Source of the DNA: Rhodocollybia butyracea
Taxonomy: Eukaryota; Basidiomycota; Agaricomycetes; Agaricales; Omphalotaceae
Direction of reading: 5' to 3'
Length of the DNA: 64,000 bases
NCBI GenBank assembly: GCA_015501585.1
Contig: JADNRY010000340.1
Span: 1-64,000 of the forward strand
Below the pieces are notes generated by a model that was given only the letters and a program-made list of their open reading frames with translations, was not told the DNA's origin and made no database searches. The first letter of the stretch is position 1. Each line of letters starts with the position of its first letter. Positions 45,697 through 55,850 of the stretch are shown here, one piece after another. A program made the translations under genes and the position numbers.

Positions 45697-46837
45697 TCAC
45701 CTCTTTCCTATCTCCTTCTTGCTCGAAGGAGTCTCATGGGACACCGATGCAGGAAGTGCTGCGCTACACTCAGGCTGCTGCTTCTGCGTTTCTTCAGCAC
45801 GAACATGAACACTATCCCCAGGCCATTGACTAATTCCCCAACTGTGCCATGCCGCGGAGGGGCCAGATGGCATGCAGCCTAAAAGTATCATGATACCAGG
45901 ATGTTATTATGATAAGGCCCATGGGATAGTAAATATTTTACTGACCTCTTGGAGCACATGCAACTCGCGTCTGGAGAGAATTCAACCCGCCTTGTACCCC
46001 AATAAAACGTGGCGAGGGCACAAGGTACGCAGGTGGGATAAGCATCTGGTAGTTCTTCTTCACGTCCTTATATTGATACTCGGAGAAAAGAATCGTCCGC
46101 GCAGGATCATAATTGTGTTCGTGGATATAACTTGCAAGTTCGCTTGGGTTCCCATTGGTGCCACCAGTATCGGCTACTACTACGAACAACTATATTGAGA
46201 ATTAGGTTTTGACAGTACTCTTTGACATACTTCAAGAGAGATCAATTACCTTTGGCGCCGTCTCAAGTGCTTGCGCACTGCCAGTTACAACGCACTAAAG
46301 TAGACATTTGAACACAACATTAAAAAAGAAGGGGTAAAATGAGCGACACCATTTTACCTCCCAGTAGTCTTCCTCAATCCAACCTGGTCGAAAAAAAAGG
46401 GTTGTTTTTAATACTTCCAGAAAGGTATATATCAAGGTATATATGCAAAATCAGCTACTTACTCGGATACATGCCCCACTGGGGAGATAGGTATGCTCCG
46501 TTTCCCAGCATTGCTCCCGAAGCCGGAATAGAGGTAAGCTCTCCGAAATTATTGTACTCTGCTGCTTTTTCCTGCCATCACCAAAGGCATTGTCAGCATA
46601 GGGTGGGGGGAGTTAGTAGACTAGTAAATGCCACGCAACTGGAGAGACAGAACGATAACCAAGTAAAACCCTTCCAGTGTCGATCCGGATAGCTGCGCCA
46701 GGTGCCACTGTCAGCCGGGGAGGAGGTAAAGTATGTTTATGCAACTGTGTCTGGTTGAGCGGGAGCGCGCTGACTCCAAGTTGAAGTAGGATGAAGACCA
46801 AGGAATATGTAGTAATGAAGACAGGCATTCGTATCAT
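45697..46837 (-). CDS. Secreted protein of an agaricomycete family, function unknown
   Basis: Six exons join in phase to give 267 residues: 46837-46640, 46571-46463, 46384-46359, 46294-46250, 46189-45946 and 45878-45697. The N-terminus is a signal peptide (MPVFITTYSLVFILLQLGVSA, cut near ALP). Conserved blocks follow: RVLLGYRSVSP, EKAAEYNNFGELTSIPASG, LGNGAYLSPQWGMYP, a short exon ending EEDYWE, a Cys-containing exon ending ETAPK, ADTGGTNGNPSELASYI, RTILFSEYQY, NYQMLIPPAYL and a C-terminal W.SWGISQWPG block with a charged tail. The R-x-LLGYR / GxGAYLSP / LFSE order loosely recalls the layout of ADP-ribosyltransferase-like folds, but that is speculative; catalytic residues cannot be assigned. 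A frame-broken paralogue is at 33864-35245 and a scrap at 38825. Locus neighbours are SDR and tRNA cassettes. Confidence 0.78.
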
Positions 46838-47379
46838 TGGTGTTTTGTAGAAAGAATTCCGATGAGAGAATAGTTCTGGGACGTTGAAGCCAGCTTCAAC
46901 GCTAAAAGAATTGGGGGATGAAGGATCGGCGAATGAGACCCTAGCTCAGTTTTGATGATTCGAGTCGGAAGCTTACTTAAGGCCCCCGGTCCCTGGTCAG
47001 AGTACTACCCAGAGTACTACCCCGACCCGGGAAAACCGATACATGCTTACCTATGCTTACCCTTCATATGATCGAAGACAGGAACGCACAACGCTATCAA
47101 AGCCACCAAAGTTCTTGAAAGCTTCATTGTCGCGGTAAGAAGAAAGCCTACGACTCGGAGCGCTGGTGCTGAAAAGGTCTGTTGTAAATACTCGGCGCAG
47201 GGAACTGAATAAGCCGTGAGGCTTGAGAGATAGAAGAGAACTGGATAACTACTATAGATACTGGCTTTGGAGAGAGCCTTATATACTGTACATACTGTAT
47301 AATATTGCTAATACGATGAGTAAGGATACGGACATATGAACATACCGATCCGGCTACCTAATCTCCGGAGTTGCCACAT
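46838..47379. other. Upstream region of the secreted-protein gene
   Basis: No gene is seen. A block near 47025-47170 (GACCCGGGAAAACCGAT, AAGAAGAAAGCCTACGACTC) recurs near 47490-47550 inside the next SDR relic. Confidence 0.45.
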
Positions 47380-47940
47380 CGGCAATATACAACAAGGTCT
47401 TCCCTGAGTCACAGGATTTCACAGGATCTTAATACCAGGTTCATGTCTATGTGGGGATCACAAAATGTTATTAATATCTCGCCTTACTACCCGACCCGGG
47501 AAAACCGATGCATGCTCATTGTTGCAGTAAGAAGAAAGCCTACGACTCGGAGAGCGCTGAAAAGGTCTTCCCTTCACAGGATTTCACAGGATCGTAATAC
47601 CAGGTTCATGTCTATAGGGTCAAACTGCCATTTCCGTGCGATCACGATTCACCGTAGAGAAATGGCCCCACGGTGTGCGGTTGAATGTTATCTCGCCTGG
47701 GGGTACAGCTACTAAGTAGCCTAGAACCGATGGGATGGGCCGTTTGGGTAGGGTACCATCAATTACCGCTACGCGCCCTTGTCCGCGTCAGCCGAAACGC
47801 TGCTGCATCTCGCATCATATCTTACAGGTCAGATACATCATGTTCACGTCGATGGCGCGCGACTAACCCTTGACCCTATCCCAGCTTCCTTCCAGCTTCC
47901 TTATCCGCAGGCTGTTCCGGGCCTGCAAGGAATCCGAATA
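47380..47940 (+). pseudogene. C-terminal relic of dienoyl-CoA-reductase-like SDR (copy 7)
   Basis: Only the C-terminal half remains: a VEKWPHGVRLNVISPGGTAT stretch near 47655-47715, parallel to the region of SDRs that precedes the substrate lid, then a QVRYIM/HVDGARL region and a QLPYPQAVPGLQG end near 47895-47935. Internally, GGATTTCACAGGATC and CCAGGTTCATGTCTAT occur twice (47393-47448 and 47561-47615), a 168-bp-spaced direct repeat that scrambles the frame. Confidence 0.68.
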
Positions 47941-48056
47941 TGTTTACTGTATGTTTATTGGATGCCTCACGACTGCAATATGAACGATTTGCTTTTGCGA
48001 CTGACGACACAAGTGTTATCACAAGACTCAAAATTGCTGGTTGAATGCTCTCGTGT

Positions 48057-48168
48057 GGCCGACTAGCTCAGCTGGTTAGAGCGTCGTGCTAATATAGGGT
48101 GATTTTTGAAGATGATTGCTGAGTCGTTATTAACGCGAAGGTCTTGGGTTTGATCCCCACGTTGGCCA
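48057..48168 (+). tRNA. tRNA-Ile (AAT) with 38-nt intron, altered T-loop
   Basis: The halves 48057-48094 and 48133-48168 flank a 38-nt intron at the canonical site. Stems match the copy at 38202. The T-loop reads TTTGATC instead of TTCGATC, replacing the near-invariant C56, which may impair folding. Confidence 0.82.
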
Positions 48169-48928
48169 ATGACTAGACTCTTCATGATGTGCTTTTTTTT
48201 GTGCTTCAAGCTTTCCGAGTCAAGCCTCGCTTTTCTATGGTCGAGTGAGTACAGTAACACTCGTACATACTTGAAATTCAGTCACGATACAATTTAGTCC
48301 TAATATTACTACTACTACTAGTAGCTTCAATACATATCGATAATCGAATCATTCAACTTCAGCCTGATTGATGCTCAGTATGCATGTAGGGCTCAAGCTG
48401 GGCTCAAGGCCATTGATAATGATCTGGGCGATGACCTACATACCGTGTCTTTTTTTTTGGCGTGCCACAAGTGACAAAACACATCGAATGGAAAAATTCG
48501 GCTGAAGTAATCAGGAATTAAAATTTTCAACGGGGGCGTATGAATTTCGTTTCTGTTCTGCATGGTCACGAAACTGTTCATATGTCCGTTCTTGGGCAAA
48601 TAGGTGTTCACGTTCATTCCTCAGCTTGTGCAAGTCTTGTGCACCGCTTCGAGAGACTCGTTGCCACATGGCGGGAGCAAGCATTTGCAAATGCGAGGAG
48701 CAGCCAAGCACTTTTGTTCAACTCCGCTCCCTTTCAATGGACCCAGCCATCACCACCGGATCTTCGCTATTCGCTTCGCCTAAAGTCGATTGTCAATCGA
48801 TTGTTGTGATTCACGCATTGCTTTTTTGATGTAGTAGGCCGCTTCGCCTACATTTGCCCATTCTCGAAAGCTATAAAGTGGGGCCATGGGTATCGCTCCT
48901 CGTTTCGTTTGACCCCCATTCACGCGTC
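48169..48928. other. Intergenic and promoter region of the 7-TM gene
   Basis: No gene is supported. The first part is the shared tail of the SDR-tRNA cassette (TTTTTTT..CTT, GACTTG..CACATGG). The part after about 48740 recurs before the exon-1 remnant at 50804. Confidence 0.4.
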
Positions 48929-50465
48929 ATGTCCTCCCAAGTTTGCTTCCCAGAATCGGAATACACCTTTTTGCAACGAACGTTGAATGAGTCACTCGTG
49001 GTTCCGATTGCAGTACGTGAACACCACCATCTCTACCTCGAGCGCATAATACTAAATTTATATTTATTAGATTGAGCTCTTTCTCTACGGTTCGGTCATT
49101 TTCACTGTGTCGTGTAACATATCATCTCACTGCGATCATCACAATTTCAGGCATCTTTCTCACTCTGTTCAGTTCCAGCCTGTATATTTTTCGCGCAAAG
49201 CTTATGCCTGGGAAACTCTATGTTATTGGGACTGCGATCTTCTTCATAACGGCCACTGTTTCTGTTGCCTTGGATTTGGCCTGGAGATCGGGCGACAGCG
49301 ACAGAGCCACTATCACTGGCCTTTCACCTACGGCTTTTGGTTTCAAAGCTGACGAGAAGGTGGTGAGCATTCAAGCGGGTCCTTACTACATATTTATTCT
49401 CGCCGGGTAAGTTGCAGCCACCTCCCCAGGACCAGTTGACATATCTAATATGATTCATTAGCATGTTTTCTGACGCCATTTTGGTGAGTGAATTCAACGC
49501 CCACTCGGTCTCCGTCGGCGATGGTACCCCACACATTCATGGGGCATAGGAAGGCGTACGGAAGCAGTCCTACGACTTACCGGCGTTGTATAGTTGATGA
49601 TGTACGCACATTCTGACTTTGATCTTGATAGATCCATCGCTGCTACCATCTGTGGAACTCGAGAAAATCTGTCGTCGCTGTGCCGTTCTTCGGACTGATA
49701 GCAATCTTCAGTGAGCATCAAAGCTCAAGTTCGACTTCGCGTTATTGATTATCTTTTTTTCGCTGTACAAAGTCGCCTGGATAGTTTTCGAAGCTTTGCT
49801 CGATATAGGACAATTCTTTGACCAGGTGTACATTGCCGCGACTCTTCTTGAAAACCTTGTCTTAACGGGACTTATGGGTGAGTCGAAGCTTATAATAATG
49901 TGTTGTCTACACAAGCACTTACACCTATCAAATTACAGTTGGGAGAGTTTGGTGGCTACACCGCAGGACGAACAGAATATCAATTGACAACAAGACCAAT
50001 ACAACCGCTTCCCAACGTTTTGCGGGCACTCTGTACGTGCTGTTTTGCTAAAGAAAATCGAGATCTCATTCTCTGTTGTCAGTCTGCAATCAGGCGCTCT
50101 CAACTCAGTATTTCTGATCTTCTCGATCATTACAATATTTGGCACGGGCTCCTTCCAAATCTTAACTCCCTGTGCTTTGACCCAGATTGTGGTACGTCCT
50201 TGAAGCACGAAACCATATCCCTTATCTCATATCATGACCTTAGGGAATAAGCGCAACTCTGCTTGCTGTGTCCATCGCACTGGGCCTTGGTTTTGATCCT
50301 CAGTTTGGCATGCTGGACGAAGAGAATCAATCTCAGGCTGGCTTGGTTCTGAGAAATTTGGAATCGAGGAGTAAGTTTCTTCGTCCTATCCCACTAGCCC
50401 GATCTCATCCCGCTCTTCGTCTTACAGGGCAAGATAGTGTACCCCCGAACAAGGATACGGTCTAG
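48929..50465 (+). CDS. Multi-pass (about 7-TM) membrane protein, ten exons
   Basis: Exons 48929-49012, 49071-49089, 49151-49406, 49462-49483, 49632-49710, 49773-49877, 49939-50032, 50083-50191, 50244-50370 and 50428-50465 join in phase to 310 residues. All introns are GT-AG, 50-61 bp except one of 148 bp. The start is MSSQVCFPESEYTFLQRTLN; hydrophobic segments include IELFLYGIFLTLFSSSLYIF, LYVIGTAIFFITATVSVAL, ILAGMFSDAILIHRCYHLW, YIAATLLENLVLTGLMVG, ALNSVFLIFSIITIFG and GISATLLAVSIALGL. It is an intact paralogue of 19255-20892 with identical intron positions and shares the LMPGKLY, PYYIF and IHRCYHLW motifs. An alternative acceptor 12 bp downstream of exon 6 start is possible. The family's function is unknown. 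Confidence 0.84.
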
Positions 50466-50803
50466 GATGCATCCTGATTTCGGTCAATAGGATTTGGGCG
50501 ACAATAATGAGACTTTAAGAGAGCCCGAATAGTTACTGCTAATGTGTTTAGTTAATAATGATTTTTTATGGTCTGTTATGGACTTCGCGAATGGCGTTTG
50601 AAGGTGGTAGTCACTATCCGAGGGCATACGCGCGAGATATTTCGAAGAAGATTTTCCCAAACGAGTCCACCATCATCACTGGACCTTCATTATCCGCTTT
50701 TTTTCATGTAGGTTCGCCTTCATTCGTTCATCTTCGAACGCTCTCAAGTAAGGCCATAGGTCCACAAGTAAAAATTACGAGTATCGTTTCAGTTCATCGC
50801 TTC

Positions 50804-50893
50804 ATGTCCTTCCAATTCCAAATCTGCTTCCCAGAATGGGTATACGCCTTTTTCCAGCGATCGATGAATGAATCCCTTGTGGTACCATTTGCA
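50804..50893 (+). pseudogene. Exon-1 remnant of the 7-TM gene
   Basis: MSFQFQICFPEWVYAFFQRS followed by MNESLVVPFA parallels exon 1 of the gene at 48929 (LNESLVVPIA). Where the parent has GCA then GTACGTGAAC, this copy has GCA then GATACGTGAAC: one inserted base destroys the donor. No later exon follows. About 150 bp of upstream DNA is also duplicated. Confidence 0.82.
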
Positions 50894-51359
50894 GATACGT
50901 GAACAAAACCGATCGTTACTTCGCATTTCGTTCTTGTTAAGAAATGACTGATAGAAAAATTGGTTTTTCATTCTTAGAGAAGATACAAATTAATGGAAAG
51001 ACTCGAGTCCGGTAGTGTTGAACTACCCCAATACTACAGCATACAGCGATGACAGCCTACACACTGCATACATTATCAGGTTTCAGAACTTCTGCCAGCA
51101 AGGTGTGTCGCTCACCCTCAATAGCCTAGCTCCAACACGACCTGAATGCTGACGGCGTCGTTCCTCGTGCACGTCGGACGCGAGGAGAAGGATATGATGG
51201 TGGCGGGCCATTTATTACTTCTGGAGAGACTATTGGCGGAAGCGGATGAGCTTGGGATAATGGGTGATCAAAAATGCTTAAAAATCGGCTTTATCTTACA
51301 TTCATACTTTATCAACCGGAAGTTCTATTTCAAGCATAGAACTTCCAGCAATGCTGAGG

Positions 51360-51690
51360 TCGTGCTGAAAGCCTCGAGAAAGGGTTGCGGGAAACCCTAA
51401 ATTTGGCAAGAGGTCAGGAGTCCTACTTGCGATATGCACGAGCCAGGTACCCCCGGCCAAAGCAAAGTGAACAAGCAACACGTAGACGGGACATCGAAAG
51501 TGAAGTTCTGGTGAGGCGGAAGACTTGAGCCTCCAAGGTGAATTCTTGAACCGCCGTTGTACAGCCGCAAGGCATCTATAAAGAAAAAACGATGGAGGAT
51601 TCCAGGCGATCGGTACAACTTGCTAAACCGATAGTCGAAGGTATATGCTCGTGAGTGTATCCTGTGCTATAGTTCAGAATCCTGATACAG
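51360..51690 (-). pseudogene. Relic of small secreted protein (copy of 62104 locus)
   Basis: Minus-strand pieces LYNGGS, GSSLPPHQNFTFDVPST and FPATLSRGFQHD match the better copy near 62.1-62.7 kb. The signal-peptide exon is absent and frames are broken. Confidence 0.7.
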
Positions 51691-51697
51691 AATCATC

Positions 51698-52566
51698 TTA
51701 CTGTAGTCGAGCATGACCAGCACCGTATACTATGTGGGTAGATGAGTGAAAGGTCGATGGCGGAGATCTGTGGCTAGCGATCTGTGGTAGAAGACAACAG
51801 AAATGACTGGCGATCGGAATGGAAACCGCGAAGCAAGAATACACTGACATTGACGTTGAGCAAATGCAGATGCTCGTTGATTCATCCAAGCCGCGCATAC
51901 TTGATTTCCTCGCCAGCCACTCGTTGCTATTCTCGAAGCAAACCCGCCCTTATACCACCGTTGCGATTTGGAGCTGAGGAGGATCGGGTAGACAAATGGC
52001 GCTTCGTGAGTGGGTAAGAGGGGGTCCATATTGTCAACAAGGTAGTTGAGCTGAGACAAGTTGAACAAGAACAGATTCGAACGTGCATCAAACGCGTCTG
52101 AGGCCGCAAAAACGAAATATTTTCAAAGAGATCCTGGTATGATTAACATCATGGCCGCTACTAGCTAGTAAGTCCTGAAGGAATGAGGAGAACATACCTA
52201 AAGATAAATATGAGTCGTCATACAGCATTAATAATTTACTGTAACCCGAGCCTCTAACTCCGGGCAGGCTGCGAGCATCCGCCAAGAAAAACCCGTGCAA
52301 AAGCATCATCTCTTCGCGACCGTATCGAGACTTGAGCTTGATGCACTGGTGACCTGAGGCAGACATAGGTGAACACTGAGAAAAAATCGAGGGACCCATC
52401 CTTTCGTTTGCACATATAAATCAAAGTCCGAGTCGAACGTCGGTTTCTGGCTGTGGTTAAGCTTTTGAGTCTTAGGAAGCGAGATCCTTGTTTTACGGGG
52501 CAAGAGATTTGAAATGAATAAAAGCAAGTTTGGGTGGGTTTGAATTATATAAGAAGTAAGAACCAT
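51698..52566 (-). other. Possible unidentified minus-strand gene
   Basis: Three minus-strand frames are protein-like but do not join cleanly: from 52399 MGPSIFSQCSPMSASGHQCI and ADARSLPGVRGSGYSKLLML, then from about 52090 FNLSQLNYLVDNMDPLLPTH followed by EAPFVYPILLSSKSQRWYKG. A GTATGT donor near 52200 and an ACCAG acceptor near 52132 are candidates, but they do not preserve the best frame. No family is recognised. Confidence 0.3.
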
Positions 52567-52838
52567 TGCGGTTACGTGTCAAGTTCGAGCGAGCGTCAAG
52601 TACGGGCGCCTATGCACAAGTTGACGTTCACGTTTTCTCTTCTCTTGAAACTACAATTACTTACCGGGAGGAAACACTAAGATTACGAGAACCATACTAG
52701 AACTTCACGATACCACAAATCAGATTTGGCTCTCTTTGACATTACACATTGTATCTCAAGACACCCATACTTTCTCAGATCTGGCGTCTGCTGGGTACTG
52801 GAGCGGCGAGCCTCCCGGGAGACTACAAGCATGACTGG

Positions 52839-52850
52839 GCTGAAAAAGTT
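52839..52850. repeat. LINE target-site duplication, left copy
   Basis: GCTGAAAAAGTT here recurs at 53530-53541, on the other side of the inserted LINE fragment. The last T bases merge with the poly(T) tract. Confidence 0.75.
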
Positions 52851-53529
52851 TTTTTTTTTTTTTTTTAATCATATTTATTCGCATTTGCGCGATGGCGTAT
52901 GGTAGCGAGTATACGTACATTAAGCACTACTAAGAAAACGGGACTGTCGCGATAGGTGTTTCTGCCTGCAACGATAAGTTCCAAAGGAACAGGGCGAGAG
53001 CGTGCTCTCTGCCAGATTACGCACTGGTCGGCGGTAAGTAAGTGTCCGTGCGTTGTGGTGGATCAGTAAAGTAAGGTAAGTAATGTATATAAGAGTATGG
53101 AGAGAGTATAGAAAAGGAACAGAGAATTGTGAGAGAAGTGAAAGAAATATGAGTGAGATGTGAGAGAGAAGGGAATGAAAGAGAAATTGGATACTAGTCA
53201 AGGGAGGTGGATGGATCAAGAGATGTGAGAGGCTACTCGTCCTCCTCTTCTGGTAGCTCTGGAAGATCTCCGTAAATGTGATGGAAGCGCTTGGTCTCGT
53301 CAACGTAGAGGAAAAGGTGCCGTAGGAGTTTGGGTGATGCGAGGAGGGAGCTCACATTCCAGTGCTTCCTGCTGACGATCTGTCGTAAGCGGCGCCTTGC
53401 CTCCTGGTGTGCTGAGCACTGGAAGAGGTAGTGGAATACTGTTTCGGGGTGTCGGTGGCAGCATGGACATGTAGGCGAGTCGGCTCGTTTGATGCGATAA
53501 AGGTGTTTTTGTAGAGGGATGTGCCCGGT
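52851..53529 (-). mobile_element. 5'-truncated LINE (non-LTR retrotransposon)
   Basis: On the minus strand the element begins inside the ORF2 C-terminus, ends in a poly(A) tail (T-run 52849-52866 on the plus strand), and is flanked by the 12-bp direct repeat GCTGAAAAAGTT. Truncation at the 5' end, a 3' A-tail and a target-site duplication are the hallmarks of target-primed reverse transcription. Length is about 680 bp. Confidence 0.88.
53233..53529 (-). pseudogene. LINE reverse-transcriptase C-terminal zinc-knuckle fragment
   Basis: The frame reads TGHIPLQKHLYRIKRADSPT followed by CPCCHRHPETVFHYLFQCSA and ends LPELPEEDE at a TAG (53233-53235). The CPCC...H....H..C arrangement and the H.PL..HL.RI...DSP.C leader are the zinc-binding end found after the RT/RNase H domains of fungal LINEs. 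It is open to the truncation point with no upstream RT domain, so it is inactive. Confidence 0.88.
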
Positions 53530-53545
53530 GCTGAAAAAGTTATGG

Positions 53546-54366
53546 CGTAGGTTAGAGCTCTAGAGACTTGCCTACCTTGGGTATTAAATATTAGACTCTA
53601 GAGGGGCCGAAAAGTGTGTGTGTAATCGAGTTTTCAAGTTCAAGACGGCCACCCGTCTAATTTACGATAGACATCGATTCACCTCCACTCTTCCATCGGT
53701 CTATGGAGCATCACTAGCACTTCTTACCTTTTAAGGTAATGTTTTCGCTTTCAACGCGTTTCGAATAAATTCCACTATTGAAGTAGGTCATAGATTCATT
53801 TGCATAAACGACGGGTTCAGCTCAAAGCATATAGGGACGAAATCACGATATATGATAATTTGGTGTACGTTTTGCGTTTGGTCTTTCAACACGGATATTG
53901 GATCGCCCCCTCAAGCTGGGCAAAGTGCACAATAGTCATTGGCCACTCCGTTCTTAGATCTGCTGATGTTTCAACTGCGGTCTGCTCCAAATTCACTGCT
54001 CGGTCTATTCATGAACGTTTGAACCTCTGACCAAGTCACGATGATCACTGTGAGCTCTATTGTCCCAGTTCTATACTCGCTCAATGTGAGAGGTGGCTCT
54101 ATCACTTCCCAGAGCCCCTCCCGATGTAAGTGAAGCTACAAAACTTCGCGGTCCTCCTCCTCTTTTGGGTCATAGACATAATGTTCAGGATCATAATCCC
54201 TCCAGGTGGTTTGGGGCGCTTTATCAAACGTTCCTATCACCATGGGTACCTCGGCTGGTATCCGAAAAGGTTAGTAGGTGCAAAAAAAACTACCTCGGAG
54301 AGATTTAACTTACAGATAAACTAAAAAGAGACAATTGATTAGCATGGAAAAAATAAACTCATGTAA
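53546..54366. other. Intergenic region, about 0.8 kb
   Basis: Nothing recognisable; short frames near 53800-54324 have no features. Confidence 0.35.
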
Positions 54367-55235
54367 CTACAATCCACTCACCCGTCCAACCACAACGTCC
54401 GCCTTACCCTCAAGCGAAAAATAAATTATGTATGGCGTTGCGAAAACGGCCTCAATACGAGTTTTGTCTACGAAGCTTTCGAGGTTGTCAATATCTTTGA
54501 AATATAAAAGTCCCTGCTTCTCTGATGATTCGGGTAATATGTCAGACGGAAGAGGGACCGGTAACGTGTCACCCACTGTCAATGGCTTCGTCCCAAGCTG
54601 AATCAAAGAAAACACGTTTCCTAATGGGTCCAAGTAGGATATGTAGCCTGGAGTTCCCAACGTATCTGATAATTGTGCCGGGTGAAGCTGCCTCGTCGTC
54701 TGACCGCTTTCCCTCATCAACCACTTGCTGTTCGTCGGGGGTTGAGTGTTGCTGTAGCATAGTAGGTGGTTTAGAGGGAGTGGGGTTTGGGTTTCGCGCG
54801 GAAGTGTCCACTCTTGCAATGAACTGACAAGGATACGTTAGCCAATTAACCTGCAAGGAAAGTAAAGGTATTCTACTCTTGCTAGTGAGTTCTGAGTACC
54901 TCGCTGGAAGAACTCAACCTGGAGAGTGACCCACTCTCCCAGCTGATGCTTTTTCACTCGGAAGTCATGTTGTTGTGTTTGGAAGTCACCCCCCGCGCTG
55001 TTATAGAACAGAAACCCCTTGGGTTCTAAGCAAAATTTAACACGCAAGCCAGGTGGTAGACAGATTTTAACTTACCCTCTCCCCATTCAGCCTCACCACC
55101 GATTTTCTGTGACATGCCTTGGGCTTGCACACGTATCTTCAAGTCTTTTCCTTCAGAACTGATCTGGGCAGACGCCGCGCATTCGGTTCTGAATGTCTTT
55201 GCAGCGTCTGCGAGGAGGGTTCCGAAGTCAGCCAT
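54367..55235 (-). CDS. Uncharacterised protein, frame changes inside
   Basis: Exon 1 (55235-55076) starts MADFGTLLADAAKTFRTECA; a 50-bp intron (55026-55075) leads in phase to exon 2 from 55025 (PKGFLFYNSAGGDFQTQQHD, QLGEWVTLQVEFFQRGTQN). Near 54850 the natural continuation (VNWLTYPCQFIARVDTSARN) is one base out of frame, and near 54690 the last part (GTPGYISYLDPLGNVFSLIQ to FATPYIIYFSLEGKADVVVG) returns to the first frame. So there is either a one-base loss and gain, or an intron I could not place. The protein is soluble-looking, without signal peptide or TM segments. I recognise no domain. Confidence 0.55.
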
Positions 55236-55502
55236 CGTTGGATACTATCAAGGAAGTCAGTGCGCCGCACGGGACAAAATTGAGCTCGAACTACTAGCCT
55301 ATAGTAGTAGTTGTAGATCTCTTGGTGGATCGTGGACTGGGGGAGAGATAGGATATGGGTGAGTTTATATACTAGACTTATGCATAGAGATGGAGTCAGG
55401 TCGGTCAGCAATGCATTGTGCACAATACTCCCTTCTGAGATATCTGTCGTCGGGTTTTCAGCAACGGATCTATAACTCTCCGTTAATGCTGTCAATCCAA
55501 CG

Positions 55503-55850
55503 GTGGTTCTATCTCAAACATCATTGTATGCACAAGATACACGAACCTCTAGAGGTCTGACAGATTCCATTTCTTCTTCCCACTCCCAACTTGTGAAGCT
55601 ATATCCCACGATTAGATCTGAATCCCATTTTAATTCTTTCACGTCCGCCGCGATTGATGAGCTCGCCTCTGTGTGCGCGAAAATCGGTATGCTAACGCCG
55701 GAAGCAGGAACAAACTCTAACGGAGTGGCCTAGGCAGTGGGAGAAGCAGTTGTTCTTACTCGGCATTGAAACTGTGCGTGATGCTCAAGATGTAATCAAC
55801 TCCTCCAGTAAGTACGCCAATAGCCCAAGGTACATGATGACCATGATAAA
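55503..55850 (+). other. Possible gene fragment, unidentified
   Basis: A frame reads SHFNSFTSAAIDELASVCAK then IGMLTPEAGTNSNGVA and stops; an overlapping frame continues TEWPRQWEKQLFLLGIETVR then DAQDVINSS up to an AGTAAGT donor. This could be the remains of a helical-protein exon, but no family is recognisable. Confidence 0.25.
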
